Positions 1 through 7,424 of a stretch of 64,000 bases of DNA are shown here, piece by piece. Made by a program: the position numbers and the translations under genes. The notes beneath the pieces are model-generated. The model saw only the letters and a list, made by a program, of their open reading frames with translations, was not told the origin of the DNA and ran no database searches. Source of the stretch: Bacillota bacterium (GTDB lineage: Bacteria; Bacillota; Clostridia; Christensenellales; Aristaeellaceae). The DNA lies in assembly GCA_023398575.1 (NCBI GenBank), contig JAEWSC010000051.1, positions 43,578-107,577 of the forward strand, read 5' to 3'. Every line of letters begins with the position of its first letter. The stretch's first letter is position 1.

Positions 1-297
1 GGGCTGACCATGCTGGATGTGGACGATTTGGGCCTGGACCGGGTGGATAGAACCATGCTTTCCACCATGATGGACAAATTTGGCGGCGGACCGGTCGGGC
101 TTGATACCCTAGCCGCCACCACTGGGGAAGACCCCATCACCATTGAGGATGTGTACGAACCGTACCTGATGCAGTTGGGCTTTCTCATGCGCACGCCGCG
201 TGGCCGCGTTTGCACCCCATCGGCTTATGCTCACTTGAAGCGTACTCCGCCGGCAACGCCTGGCGATGACGCCGGTCAAATGCGGCTGGAATTTTGA
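1..297 (+). CDS. ruvB: Holliday junction branch migration helicase RuvB, C-terminal part
   Basis: Only the last 98 codons are in the window; the reading frame is open to base 1, so the gene begins upstream. RuvB is the hexameric AAA+ motor that drives branch migration of Holliday junctions with RuvA, in the cytoplasm on DNA. What is visible is the C-terminal winged-helix DNA-binding domain, with the family stretches DKFGGGPVGLDTLA, EDVYEPYLMQLGF and RTPRGRVCTP. The protein ends with a short tail (GQMRLEF) after the winged helix. The neighbour downstream is queA, the usual partner in ruvA-ruvB-queA gene clusters, but here a set of repeats separates the two. The identification rests on motifs and gene order and is secure. 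Confidence 0.95.
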   Translation, partial: GLTMLDVDDLGLDRVDRTMLSTMMDKFGGGPVGLDTLAATTGEDPITIEDVYEPYLMQLGFLMRTPRGRVCTPSAYAHLKRTPPATPGDDAGQMRLEF

Positions 298-314
298 AAG
301 AGCAAAGGATATTG

Positions 315-422
315 ATGAAAACATCTGATTTTTATAGTGACCCTCCGCCGAAGGTCCAGGGCGATCGGAAAGCCCTGGTCGCGTCCGCAGGCGCGAAATG
401 CTCCTATGTGAATATTTTCTAA
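315..422 (+). pseudogene. Truncated queA start, 35-codon upstream open frame
   Basis: The first extra queA start opens a frame of 35 codons that begins MKTSDFY like queA, diverges at the ninth residue into spacer sequence and stops at TAA 420-422. It has its own Shine-Dalgarno-like AAAGGA at about 304-309. That is where the original queA start would be expected after ruvB, so this copy may be the ancestral initiation site. It is probably a by-product of the duplication. It could still be translated and act as an upstream open frame that couples ruvB and queA translation; no evidence for this is visible beyond the ribosome site. Confidence 0.5.
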
Positions 423-486
423 AGGCATAATAGGAGTATATAAAAACATCCGATTTCTATTTTGACCTTCCGCCGAAGGTCCAGGG

Positions 487-618
487 CGATCAGTCCATCC
501 GACTCAATCGTCGCACTGCTCATTATCATTTACATTGCTCGTTTCGTCAGCCTCCTTCGCCTCGCTTCATCCGCCACAGGCGGCGCTTCGGCTGTGGAGC
601 CCTGGTCGCGTCCGCAGG
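487..618 (-). repeat. Dispersed intergenic repeat family A, copy 1
   Basis: Read on the minus strand, this insert begins GGCTCCACAGCCGAAGCGCC, continues with a small CCGCC/GGCGG stem-loop, then GACGAAACGAGC, and ends TGCGACGATTGAGTCGGATG. The same blocks in the same order recur at 12594-12706 and 17470-17575 on the plus strand. It has no convincing coding capacity. It is flanked by the arms CCAGGGC and GCCCTGG, which in the neighbouring unit 1 lie only a few bases apart, so this copy looks inserted into (or excised from) that hairpin loop. Confidence 0.65.
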
Positions 619-666
619 CACAAAATGTTCTTATGTGAATATTGTCCAACGGCATAAAAGGAGTAT

Positions 667-1698
667 ATGAAAACATCTGATTTCTATTATGATCTTCCTG
701 AAGAACTCATCGCCCAAACCCCTATGGAGCCCAGAGACCATAGCCGCTTGATGGTATGTCGCAAGGATGCCGGCACGCTGGAACACCGCCACTTTTATAA
801 CCTGCCGGAATACCTGAAAAAGGGCGATGTGCTGGTCATTAACCAGACGAAGGTCATCCCAGCAAGGCTGATGGGTGAAAAGAAAGATACCAAGGTTCCT
901 GTGGAATTCCTTTTGCTCAAGCGTCTGAATAAGGATGAGTGGGAAGCCATTGTCCGCCCTGGGCGGCGCTTGAAGCCTGGCGTTATGGTATCTTTCGGCG
1001 GCGGACTTTTGCGAGCCGAAATCCTGGGCAGCGTGGAAGAAACCGGCGGCCGCACCGTGCGCTTTATGTACGAAGGCGTATTCGAAGAACTCTTGGACCA
1101 GCTTGGCGAAATGCCCTTGCCCCCTTATATCCACGAAAAGCTGGAACAGAAGGAACGTTATCAAACAGTGTATGCCAAGCAGGAGGGCAGCGCAGCGGCA
1201 CCCACCGCCGGGCTGCATTTCACCCCTGAACTGTTGCAGCAAATGCGTGATATGGGTGTGGAGATCGTACCTATTCTTTTGCATGTAGGCCTTGGCACCT
1301 TTCGCCCGGTGAAGGTCGAGAGCATTGAAACCCATGTCATGCATTCGGAGTATTATGAGGTGACGAGGGATGCGGCAGAGCGCATCAATGCTGCCCGAAA
1401 AAATGGCGGCCGCATTGTTTGCGTAGGCACTACCAGTGTGAGAACGCTGGAAACAGTAGCTGATGAGCATGGTATTATTCATCCTGGCAGCGGAGATACG
1501 TGTATTTTTATTACGCCAGGCAAGGCCTTTCATGCGGTAGATATGCTCGTTACCAACTTTCATCTACCGGAGAGCACGCTTCTTATGCTGATATCGGCTT
1601 TCATGGGCACAGAGCAGGCAATGGAAGCATACAAAACTGCCGTAGAGGAAAGATATCGCTTTTTCTCCTTTGGCGATGCGATGCTGATTACCGGTTGA
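667..1698 (+). CDS. queA: S-adenosylmethionine:tRNA ribosyltransferase-isomerase QueA
   Basis: QueA transfers and isomerises the ribosyl part of S-adenosylmethionine onto 7-aminomethyl-7-deazaguanine in tRNA, giving epoxyqueuosine, the penultimate step of queuosine modification. The 343-residue length is normal. Family landmarks are MPLPPYI (149-155), SAAAPTAGLHF (175-185), HVGLGTFRPV, GTTSVRTLE and the C-terminal TNFHLPESTLLMLISAF. The ATG at 667 is preceded by AAAGGAG with good spacing, and the N-terminus MKTSDFYYDLPEELIAQTP is typical, so the start is firm despite two upstream decoys. It follows ruvB, as in many bacteria. The usual next gene tgt is absent here. Confidence 0.97.
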   Translation: MKTSDFYYDLPEELIAQTPMEPRDHSRLMVCRKDAGTLEHRHFYNLPEYLKKGDVLVINQTKVIPARLMGEKKDTKVPVEFLLLKRLNKDEWEAIVRPGRRLKPGVMVSFGGGLLRAEILGSVEETGGRTVRFMYEGVFEELLDQLGEMPLPPYIHEKLEQKERYQTVYAKQEGSAAAPTAGLHFTPELLQQMRDMGVEIVPILLHVGLGTFRPVKVESIETHVMHSEYYEVTRDAAERINAARKNGGRIVCVGTTSVRTLETVADEHGIIHPGSGDTCIFITPGKAFHAVDMLVTNFHLPESTLLMLISAFMGTEQAMEAYKTAVEERYRFFSFGDAMLITG

Positions 1699-1723
1699 TA
1701 AAACAGCAATTGGGAGGATACCT

Positions 1724-2077
1724 ATGCGCAGTATGGCAGCAAAGTTTCTGGCTTGTGTCGGGGCAGTCCCCCTGTGTGTCTACTTGTTTCCCGACCATAT
1801 ATCCGCGCCGGATTACACCTATGCCGTTATCGCCGGTGCCGTGCTGGGCGTGATTTACATCACCCTGCGTCCGATCATGAAGCTGCTGCTGGGCATCTTC
1901 AACATCTTCACACTGGGTCTTTTGTATGTGCTGCTGGACGCCTGGCTGGTACAGTTGTGCAGTTGGGTAATGCTGCAAAAATTCCAAGTGGAAAACTTCT
2001 GGTGGGCATTGGCAACTGCCCTGATTGTAAATGTAGCCAGGGGAATTTTCGGACGGATGTTCAAACCGTCCAAGTAG
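1724..2077 (+). CDS. Small membrane protein, phage-holin-4-type (superfamily IV) family
   Basis: This protein of 117 residues has three to four hydrophobic spans (roughly 5-20, 30-50, 52-78 and 88-105). Its pattern VLGVIYITLRPIMKLLLGIFN is typical of the small membrane proteins labelled phage holin family IV (Pfam Phage_holin_4_2 type). Despite the name, chromosomal members are not known to lyse cells and the role is unclear. The start is supported by GGGAGG six bases upstream. It lies 25 bp after queA and 35 bp before the next gene, so it probably shares their transcript. No phage genes are nearby, which argues against a prophage remnant. Confidence 0.7.
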   Translation: MRSMAAKFLACVGAVPLCVYLFPDHISAPDYTYAVIAGAVLGVIYITLRPIMKLLLGIFNIFTLGLLYVLLDAWLVQLCSWVMLQKFQVENFWWALATALIVNVARGIFGRMFKPSK

Positions 2078-2112
2078 AAATATCTTAGTATAGGCTGCTG
2101 GGAGGGACGGGA

Positions 2113-3042
2113 ATGCCGGAAGTAAAAGATGTTCTTTCCGTCCTGAAAACAAATTATCCATTGCATTTTGTGGGTATGGAGTTTCATCGGTCTGCTGGCA
2201 GTATCTCCTACATTGTTACAGCCAGCGGCAAGCGCTACTTTTTGAAGATCATACGGCCGGCATTTGTAGACACAGCCCATTCCTCCATTGACATTCATCT
2301 GCACCTGCTTGATAACGGCGTCCCCGCACCCTCCATTATTCATACCAAAGCGGGTAACCCCTATGTATCCGTATCGCAATCGGATGGCGTTTACCTGTAT
2401 GTACTATACGAATATCTTGCGGGCGGCGAACCGGATATCAAAAAAGATGCCCTTGAGCTTGGCCGTTTAACGGGACGTTTCCATCAAGTGATGCAGAACT
2501 ATCCGGGCAAACTGGTTGAGCGGAGCCGCCTTTTTTTCATTGATAGATATATCAGACTTCTTGAGAAAAAAGGGTATGCAAAGGCCAGTGTATTTGAGTC
2601 GTATGGCCTTGAAATGTGGGAGAAAGTTAGACACCTCAAGAAAGGCTATTGCCATGGCGATTTATATATCGGCAACGTATTAAAAGCGCCTGATGGAAAA
2701 ATGTATTTGCTTGATTTTGATACTTCCTGCCAAGCCTTTCCCATATACGATGTAATGATGCTGTGCAACAGAACTGATTACTTTCAATTCCGGCAGGAAG
2801 GGTATGATGCTTCCAAAGCAGCTCTCGATTGTTTTCTGCCGGGATACTTGCAATTTGCTCCACTAGAGAAGGTAGATTTGGACTCATTTTTTGATTTGAT
2901 TGCTGTTTATCATTTTCAACTGCAAGCCACCATCATGGAAATCCATGGGCTTGATTGTGTGGATGCCGCCTTTTTTGACAAACAACTGGATTGGCTCAAC
3001 AAATGGAGAAAGCAATGCGACTCAAAAGCACGGCGGAGGTAA
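2113..3042 (+). CDS. Aminoglycoside-phosphotransferase/CotS-fold kinase-like protein
   Basis: This 309-residue cytoplasmic protein has the small-molecule kinase fold. It shows a lysine in the ATP lobe (RYFLKIIRP, 41-49), the catalytic loop HGDLYIGNV (181-189) and the metal-binding LLDFD (199-203). Such proteins phosphorylate aminoglycosides, homoserine, choline or sugars, and in spore formers the family includes CotS-type coat proteins. The substrate here cannot be told from sequence. The second half (YDVMMLCNRTDYFQFRQEGYDA) resembles the Ser/Thr kinase RdoA/APH group. A strong ribosome site (GGGAGGGACGGGA) precedes the ATG. It sits between a small membrane protein and an exporter with 10-35 bp gaps, so an operon is likely. 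Confidence 0.8.
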   Translation: MPEVKDVLSVLKTNYPLHFVGMEFHRSAGSISYIVTASGKRYFLKIIRPAFVDTAHSSIDIHLHLLDNGVPAPSIIHTKAGNPYVSVSQSDGVYLYVLYEYLAGGEPDIKKDALELGRLTGRFHQVMQNYPGKLVERSRLFFIDRYIRLLEKKGYAKASVFESYGLEMWEKVRHLKKGYCHGDLYIGNVLKAPDGKMYLLDFDTSCQAFPIYDVMMLCNRTDYFQFRQEGYDASKAALDCFLPGYLQFAPLEKVDLDSFFDLIAVYHFQLQATIMEIHGLDCVDAAFFDKQLDWLNKWRKQCDSKARRR

Positions 3043-3052
3043 GCCAAAGGAT

Positions 3053-3853
3053 ATGACGACCGTTGAGAATGAAAATGTGACGGTTTCTACCGCCATGATG
3101 ATGGAAGCTGCCGGGCTGGCCGGACGACTGATATTGGAAAATGGCGGCGAGACCTACCGCGCGGAGGATACGGTGGAACGTATGGGACGGGCCTTTGGCT
3201 GCACAAAAGTTGAAGTGTTCGCCGTACCCAGCGGTATTTTTATTACGCTTGCCTTTCCGGGCGGTGAAGAAAAGACTTCCGTTCAGCGCATTCGCAAAAG
3301 GGGCACACATCTAAAAAAGGTGGATGACGCCAACCATGTCAGCCGGGCCATCGCCGCAGGTGAACTTGATATCCACGAGGCGCTGCATCAATTAAGAGGG
3401 ATCGCTGCATGGGAGGATGAAAAGGGCCGCGCCTATATGCCCTGGGCCGCAGCACTTTCTTCCTTCAGTTTTGCGTTTATGTTCGGCGGCACACCCATCG
3501 ACGGAGGCGTGGCACTTGTCTGTGCCGCGCTTACCCAAGGGCTCATCCGGCTGATCAAAAAGTATAGCTTGCACTATATTGTGACCAGTCTTGCCGGTGG
3601 GATGATCTGTACGCTGATCCCCCTTGTGTTCCACCGGATAACCGGACAAGGTTTGGTGGATGCCATGGTGGCCGGCGCGCTGATGCCCTTACTGCCGGGC
3701 CTTGCCATGACCAATGCGGTGCAGGATACCATGCGCGGCGATATGCTTTCTGGGGTTACCCATGCCGCCCAGGCACTTTTGATATTGGCGCTGGTGGCCG
3801 GTGGCGCATTGGTGGCACAGAGCTTGTTTTTAATGCTGGAAGGGGGGATCTGA
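3053..3853 (+). CDS. Threonine/serine exporter family protein, ThrE N-terminal half
   Basis: The protein (266 residues) matches the PF06738-type half of the ThrE threonine/serine exporter. A soluble N-terminal region carries the family signature around LAGRLILENGGETYRAEDTV and VFAVPSGIFIT (about 20-65). It is followed by about five membrane spans from residue 125, with GALMPLLPGLAMTNAVQDTM near the end. In many Firmicutes the exporter is split into two genes, and the next gene supplies the second half. The two probably form one membrane complex exporting small amino acids, although substrate assignment by homology alone is weak. The start at 3053 has AAAGG just upstream, with rather short spacing. 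A longer frame reaching into the preceding gene is unlikely. Confidence 0.88.
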   Translation: MTTVENENVTVSTAMMMEAAGLAGRLILENGGETYRAEDTVERMGRAFGCTKVEVFAVPSGIFITLAFPGGEEKTSVQRIRKRGTHLKKVDDANHVSRAIAAGELDIHEALHQLRGIAAWEDEKGRAYMPWAAALSSFSFAFMFGGTPIDGGVALVCAALTQGLIRLIKKYSLHYIVTSLAGGMICTLIPLVFHRITGQGLVDAMVAGALMPLLPGLAMTNAVQDTMRGDMLSGVTHAAQALLILALVAGGALVAQSLFLMLEGGI

Positions 3854-3854
3854 T

Positions 3855-4307
3855 ATGATCGGTTCCCTGCTTGCTGCGCTATTTGCCAGCTTTTTTGCGA
3901 CGCTGGGCTTTGGTGTACTCCTGCACGCCCCAAAGCGTGCCTTGCTGCCTGCCTCCATCGCCGGCATGACCGCCAATACGTGCTACTTTTTGCTGCATAC
4001 TGCAGGAGCATCGGAACAGGCATCCATATTCACCGCCGCTGTTTTAGCAGCCATCATAGCGGAGCTGATGGCCAGACACATGAAAATGGCAGCCACCGTC
4101 TTTATCACGCTGTCCATTATCCCCCTGGTGCCCGGTTTGAATTTATACAGGGCCATGGCTTTTTTCTCCCAGGGGCAAAGCGAAGCAGGGCTCACCATAG
4201 GCGTATCCGCCATGATCACCGTGCTGATGATCGCCCTGGGTATTGGCATGGGCTCGTTTCTTGTACGTCTGAGACAAAGCGGAAAGAATCTTCAACGCAG
4301 AAATTAA
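3855..4307 (+). CDS. Threonine/serine exporter family protein, ThrE C-terminal half
   Basis: This 150-residue integral membrane protein has four or five spans and the PF12821-type pattern, including the segment ITLSIIPLVPGLNLYRAM. It starts one base after the stop of the preceding ThrE half, so translation is almost certainly coupled and the two proteins are likely to assemble together. The Shine-Dalgarno is GGGGG within the end of the upstream gene. It is the last gene of the plus-strand run that starts at queA; a strong hairpin follows 75 bp downstream. Confidence 0.88.
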   Translation: MIGSLLAALFASFFATLGFGVLLHAPKRALLPASIAGMTANTCYFLLHTAGASEQASIFTAAVLAAIIAELMARHMKMAATVFITLSIIPLVPGLNLYRAMAFFSQGQSEAGLTIGVSAMITVLMIALGIGMGSFLVRLRQSGKNLQRRN

Positions 4308-4381
4308 ACCTGCAAAAATGCCTTCCAATATCAAAAAGCATAAAGAAACGCATCCTATCAACGCAATCTTACAACAATGCA

Positions 4382-4424
4382 GCCGGCCAGCAGGAGTAAT
4401 CATCCCAGCTGGCCGGCCCTTTAT
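4382..4424. terminator. Bidirectional terminator between convergent genes
   Basis: A perfect 10-bp inverted repeat, GCCGGCCAGC / GCTGGCCGGC (4382-4391 and 4408-4417), is followed by CCTTT. It lies between the ThrE-type gene (+) and the peptidoglycan-binding protein (-), which converge here. Confidence 0.75.
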
Positions 4425-4451
4425 AGCTGCATATCATTTTCCTTTGTTCAA

Positions 4452-6146
4452 TTAACGCACGATTTCAATATAAGTTTCTCCTGTCATCTGTGTCCAGTAG
4501 TTACGAATAACATTCTGGTTTGTTACACCATAATTCGGGTCATTGACCTGGCATTCAGCCATATCCCGTAAAAAGTGCACACACAAGTGGCCATCAAACC
4601 CATTACCGATGATAGATCCGCTCAGGTGGGGCGTGTTGTGCATAGACGCCAGCGACCAACGGCCGTCCGGCAACTTTACATAGATCGGTTTTGGCGTCCA
4701 TGTGGTTTTATTGCCGAAAGCAACGTTCATAATTTGCGTATCCCTAAGTGTAAGGGGTTCAGAGTCGGCATGGCGTCCCAGAGAATACAAACGTAATGTC
4801 CAACTTCGATTGCTGGCAGGGTCGAACACCAATACATTCTGCCCACTCTTTATGCTAGGTTTGACACTGTCAAACCAATGCAGCAGCTTCACCTCGCTGA
4901 TACCGGGTCCATCGATGATACCGGCACCTTCCTCCAGGGGGGGTAAGGGTGTAGAAGCATCCTTAGCGCTGCCACCGTACAGCACCTGCTGGGTAGCAGA
5001 ACCGGCTATACCGTCGGACACCAGATTATTTCGCAGTTGAAATTCTGCTACTGCTTCCCTGGTTTCAGCGGAATAGGTGCCGGTGACGGTAGCATTAAAG
5101 CCGAGGTTCTTCAGAGCAGTTTGTAAAGTCGTAACAGCGGAGCCAGTTGAGTTAAGCTTTAGGGTGGTGTAGGTTGGCGGCGGCGTAAGCGCGGGCTCGT
5201 CCGCCCCACGGGCGCTGCCGCCTTGCAAAACGGCATATGTCTTGGCACCGGCAAGGCCATCGCTGGCCAGTCCATTATTTGCCTGGAATGCCTTTACCGC
5301 AGCAATGGTGGCGTTGTCATATGTACCGTTAATGCTGCCGCCATAGTATTTCAGGTTTTGCAACAGCTGCTGAACAAGCTTCACGTCATCGCCGGTATAG
5401 CCTTTTCGCAATGTGCGGCTAAGAGTCACGCCAGACGGCGCTTGCGTTGGGGTAGGCGTTGCATCCTGCGTCGGCGCTGGCGTCTGTGTCGCTGCATCCG
5501 TAGGCACCGGTGTGGCTGCATCTGTCGGTGCAGGTGTGACGGTCGTGCCTTCCCCCGCTTGTGCGTACAAAAGTGTTAATGTCTTTGAACCAGCCAATCC
5601 ATCGGCTGTCAGCTTGTTATTCTTTTGAAACTGTTTGACGGCACTCTCTGTTCCGCGGCCAAATTTTCCATCAGCCGCCCCTGGCGTGTACCCCAACGTA
5701 ATCAAGGCCTGCTGCATAGATGCTACAGCACTGCCGCTAGAGCCGTACCGGAGTGTAGCATAACTGCCTGAACCAGAGTTGCCATTGGACGGTGCAGGTG
5801 TCACTGTCGCCGATGTTTCAGGCGTTGCTGTCGCTTGTGGCGCTTCGCCCGCGGTGCCATATAGGGCGGTCAGCGTATTGTTGCCTGCAAGCCCATCCGG
5901 GACAAGGCCCTTGCTTCTTTGAAAGCTTTTTACCGCATTTTCTGTTCCACGGCCAAACTTGCCATCCACACCTTTGGTATCAAAACCAAGGTTTGTCAGC
6001 GCCTGCTGCATGACCCTAACCTGCTCGCCGCTGCTGCCATAACGCAGCGTGGCGTACCGGGCTTCAGCCGGCGCAGTAACAAAGGATGTCATGCAAAGTA
6101 TAAACGCCAGAACGATCGCAGTTCTGCCGCGCAGCGCAGATTTCAT
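4452..6146 (-). CDS. Secreted protein with four peptidoglycan-binding domains and a C-terminal cysteine domain
   Basis: This exported cell-wall protein has 564 residues. An N-terminal signal peptide (positively charged start, then a hydrophobic run ending near APAEA at about 30) precedes four PG_binding_1 repeats. Each has the (Y/R)xTLRxGxxGxxV and DGxxGxxTxxxL pattern, at about 32-98, 130-195, 245-310 and 330-395. Thr/Pro/Ala-rich linkers (APTDAATPVPT type) separate the first three repeats. The last 150 residues hold HNTPHLSGSI and GHLCVHF, reminiscent of the His...Cys arrangement of L,D-transpeptidases, though not canonical. The start at 6146 has AGGAGG upstream, while the longer frame lacks one. 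A role in binding or remodelling cell or spore peptidoglycan is inferred. Confidence 0.85.
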   Translation of the reverse strand: MKSALRGRTAIVLAFILCMTSFVTAPAEARYATLRYGSSGEQVRVMQQALTNLGFDTKGVDGKFGRGTENAVKSFQRSKGLVPDGLAGNNTLTALYGTAGEAPQATATPETSATVTPAPSNGNSGSGSYATLRYGSSGSAVASMQQALITLGYTPGAADGKFGRGTESAVKQFQKNNKLTADGLAGSKTLTLLYAQAGEGTTVTPAPTDAATPVPTDAATQTPAPTQDATPTPTQAPSGVTLSRTLRKGYTGDDVKLVQQLLQNLKYYGGSINGTYDNATIAAVKAFQANNGLASDGLAGAKTYAVLQGGSARGADEPALTPPPTYTTLKLNSTGSAVTTLQTALKNLGFNATVTGTYSAETREAVAEFQLRNNLVSDGIAGSATQQVLYGGSAKDASTPLPPLEEGAGIIDGPGISEVKLLHWFDSVKPSIKSGQNVLVFDPASNRSWTLRLYSLGRHADSEPLTLRDTQIMNVAFGNKTTWTPKPIYVKLPDGRWSLASMHNTPHLSGSIIGNGFDGHLCVHFLRDMAECQVNDPNYGVTNQNVIRNYWTQMTGETYIEIVR

Positions 6147-6308
6147 TGGTGTGTACCTCCTCGCGAAATGGTAAGCACAGTATACCAAACGATGACACTT
6201 TCGTAAATAAGTTTTAAGAATTTATTACAATAATTTATTACTTTCGTGTTTTCTGTAAAATTGCAGGACACATCTTGAAAAAAGAATAAAATAAGAAGGA
6301 AAATCCGT

Positions 6309-6314
6309 TATAAT
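6309..6314 (+). promoter_or_regulatory. Candidate -10 element for the secreted protein gene at 6348
   Basis: A perfect TATAAT lies 34 bases before the start codon in the AT-rich divergent spacer 6147-6347. A TTGAAA at 6275-6280 is too far away (28 bases) to serve as a standard -35, so only the -10 is supported. Confidence 0.4.
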
Positions 6315-6347
6315 GGAAGAAATATGACTCGTTAAGGAGGGATGGGC

Positions 6348-7301
6348 ATGAGCAAGTCAAGGTCGGCCCACTGGAAATGGTTGGCGGGTTTAGTTCTGAT
6401 GCTTGTGGTTTTCATGATGATACCGGCAGCACTGGCGCAGGATTCTTTTGTGATAAAGGCTGATACCCTGAATATGAGCAAGCTGACAGACAGCGCATAT
6501 GTTGAGGAAAATTTGTCTGCCGCGACGCAGTACATCCGTATCACCTACGCACTGCCTAGTTCAAAGCAGGTTCGGCTGCAGGTTACACAAACAGGCACAA
6601 GTAATGTCGTCATGGACAAGAACTATGGCCAGGTTTCCGGAACCTTCAACTCAGGGGATATCTATCTAAAGTACTCCCGCAGCGCAACCATTCAATACAC
6701 CATCACGCTGACTGTTGGAGATCAGACATACACCTTTCCCTTCTACCGTAAACTCATGGTCCTCAAGAACAACTCGGCATGTACCTTCGGCGTACGCATC
6801 AAACAGTTGGACAAAGGCCTTACGGATGCCTGGACCATGGCCACCCCCATCGACCTTGCGGAGATCGCAGCCCTTCCCGGCGGCGTAAAGCGCTTCAATG
6901 TCTGTGCCAGCAACATGTATGTGATAGGGACAGTCTCCGTTCGCGTGCAGGATGGCAATTTACGCGTATCTTTACAGCTTGCGGAAGACAACACATTAGA
7001 TAACAGCAAATTCGAAATTCTGGATCAACGGTTGTTTTTGATCACCAGTCCGCTGGATTGGAATAGCATCGACCCAAGGCGATTGACTGAGAATGAGTTT
7101 GAAATTGGCACAGATATTTCCCTGGAAGATCGCTTGCCAGGGGTACAGTACGCTGTTATGTATCTGCCGATCAAACTGACCTACGACCCCAACGGCCTGG
7201 AGCGTTTCAGCTATAACACCAAGGAGGACCTTGAACTAATCCGGCAGTTGGAAATCTGGGATGCCATGAAGGAATCAGAAAAATCCGCATCAGTCGGTTG
7301 A
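6348..7301 (+). CDS. Secreted or surface protein of unknown function
   Basis: I do not recognise this family. The protein has 317 residues and a clear signal peptide: SKSRSAHWKW, a long hydrophobic core, and AALA|QD as the likely cleavage site near residue 30. The mature part is rich in beta-type segments with alternating polar and hydrophobic residues, has no lipobox, no second membrane span and a single cysteine pair too far apart to judge. The start at 6348 is chosen over 6342 because AGGAGG (6335-6340) is seven bases from it. It is divergent from the peptidoglycan-binding protein gene, suggesting that both act at the cell surface. A terminator follows directly, so it is probably transcribed alone. 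Confidence 0.7.
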   Translation: MSKSRSAHWKWLAGLVLMLVVFMMIPAALAQDSFVIKADTLNMSKLTDSAYVEENLSAATQYIRITYALPSSKQVRLQVTQTGTSNVVMDKNYGQVSGTFNSGDIYLKYSRSATIQYTITLTVGDQTYTFPFYRKLMVLKNNSACTFGVRIKQLDKGLTDAWTMATPIDLAEIAALPGGVKRFNVCASNMYVIGTVSVRVQDGNLRVSLQLAEDNTLDNSKFEILDQRLFLITSPLDWNSIDPRRLTENEFEIGTDISLEDRLPGVQYAVMYLPIKLTYDPNGLERFSYNTKEDLELIRQLEIWDAMKESEKSASVG

Positions 7302-7316
7302 ACTCTATAGCTTTCG

Positions 7317-7350
7317 AACGCGCCTTGCCACTTGGCAAGGCGCGTTTATT
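7317..7350 (+). terminator. Rho-independent terminator
   Basis: The arms AACGCGCCTTGCC and GGCAAGGCGCGTTT form a 13-bp stem with a short loop followed by a T-rich stretch (TTTATTT). It lies 15 bp after the stop of the secreted-protein gene. Confidence 0.85.
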
Positions 7351-7424
7351 TCATGTACAGGCGCTAGCACCTTTTTATGGACCATATACATAATTATGAT
7401 GGTCATGAAAAAGGTGGTAGAGCA

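Larger units (their letters stand above)
315..666 (+). repeat. Two extra partial copies of the queA translation-start region in tandem
   Basis: The first bases of queA occur three times. Unit 1 starts at 315 (ATGAAAACATCTGATTTTTA), unit 2 at 440 (ATAAAAACATCCGATTTCTA) and the real gene at 667 (ATGAAAACATCTGATTTCTA). Units 1 and 2 share a spacer beginning CCGCCGAAGGTCCAGGGCGATC and ending in GCCCTGGTCGCGTCCGCAGG..., followed by a Shine-Dalgarno block (AGGAGTATAT). Unit 1 is 125 bp. Unit 2 is 227 bp because about 105 bp of dispersed repeat family A sits between the CCAGGGC and GCCCTGG arms of a hairpin. In unit 2 the start codon has become ATA. This fills the 370-base gap between ruvB and queA. 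Confidence 0.85.

Noticed and set aside
315..666. CRISPR-like array at the ruvB-queA junction
   Set aside because: There are only two extra units of unequal length, they contain the queA start, and there are no spacers of regular size or cas genes.
300..666. preQ1 riboswitch before queA
   Set aside because: No preQ1 aptamer pattern (short hairpin with C-rich loop and A-rich tail) could be recognised. The sequence is explained by duplication of the queA start plus repeat family A.
1724..2077. Prophage remnant because of the holin-like protein
   Set aside because: No other phage gene is nearby, and chromosomal single-copy members of this family are common.
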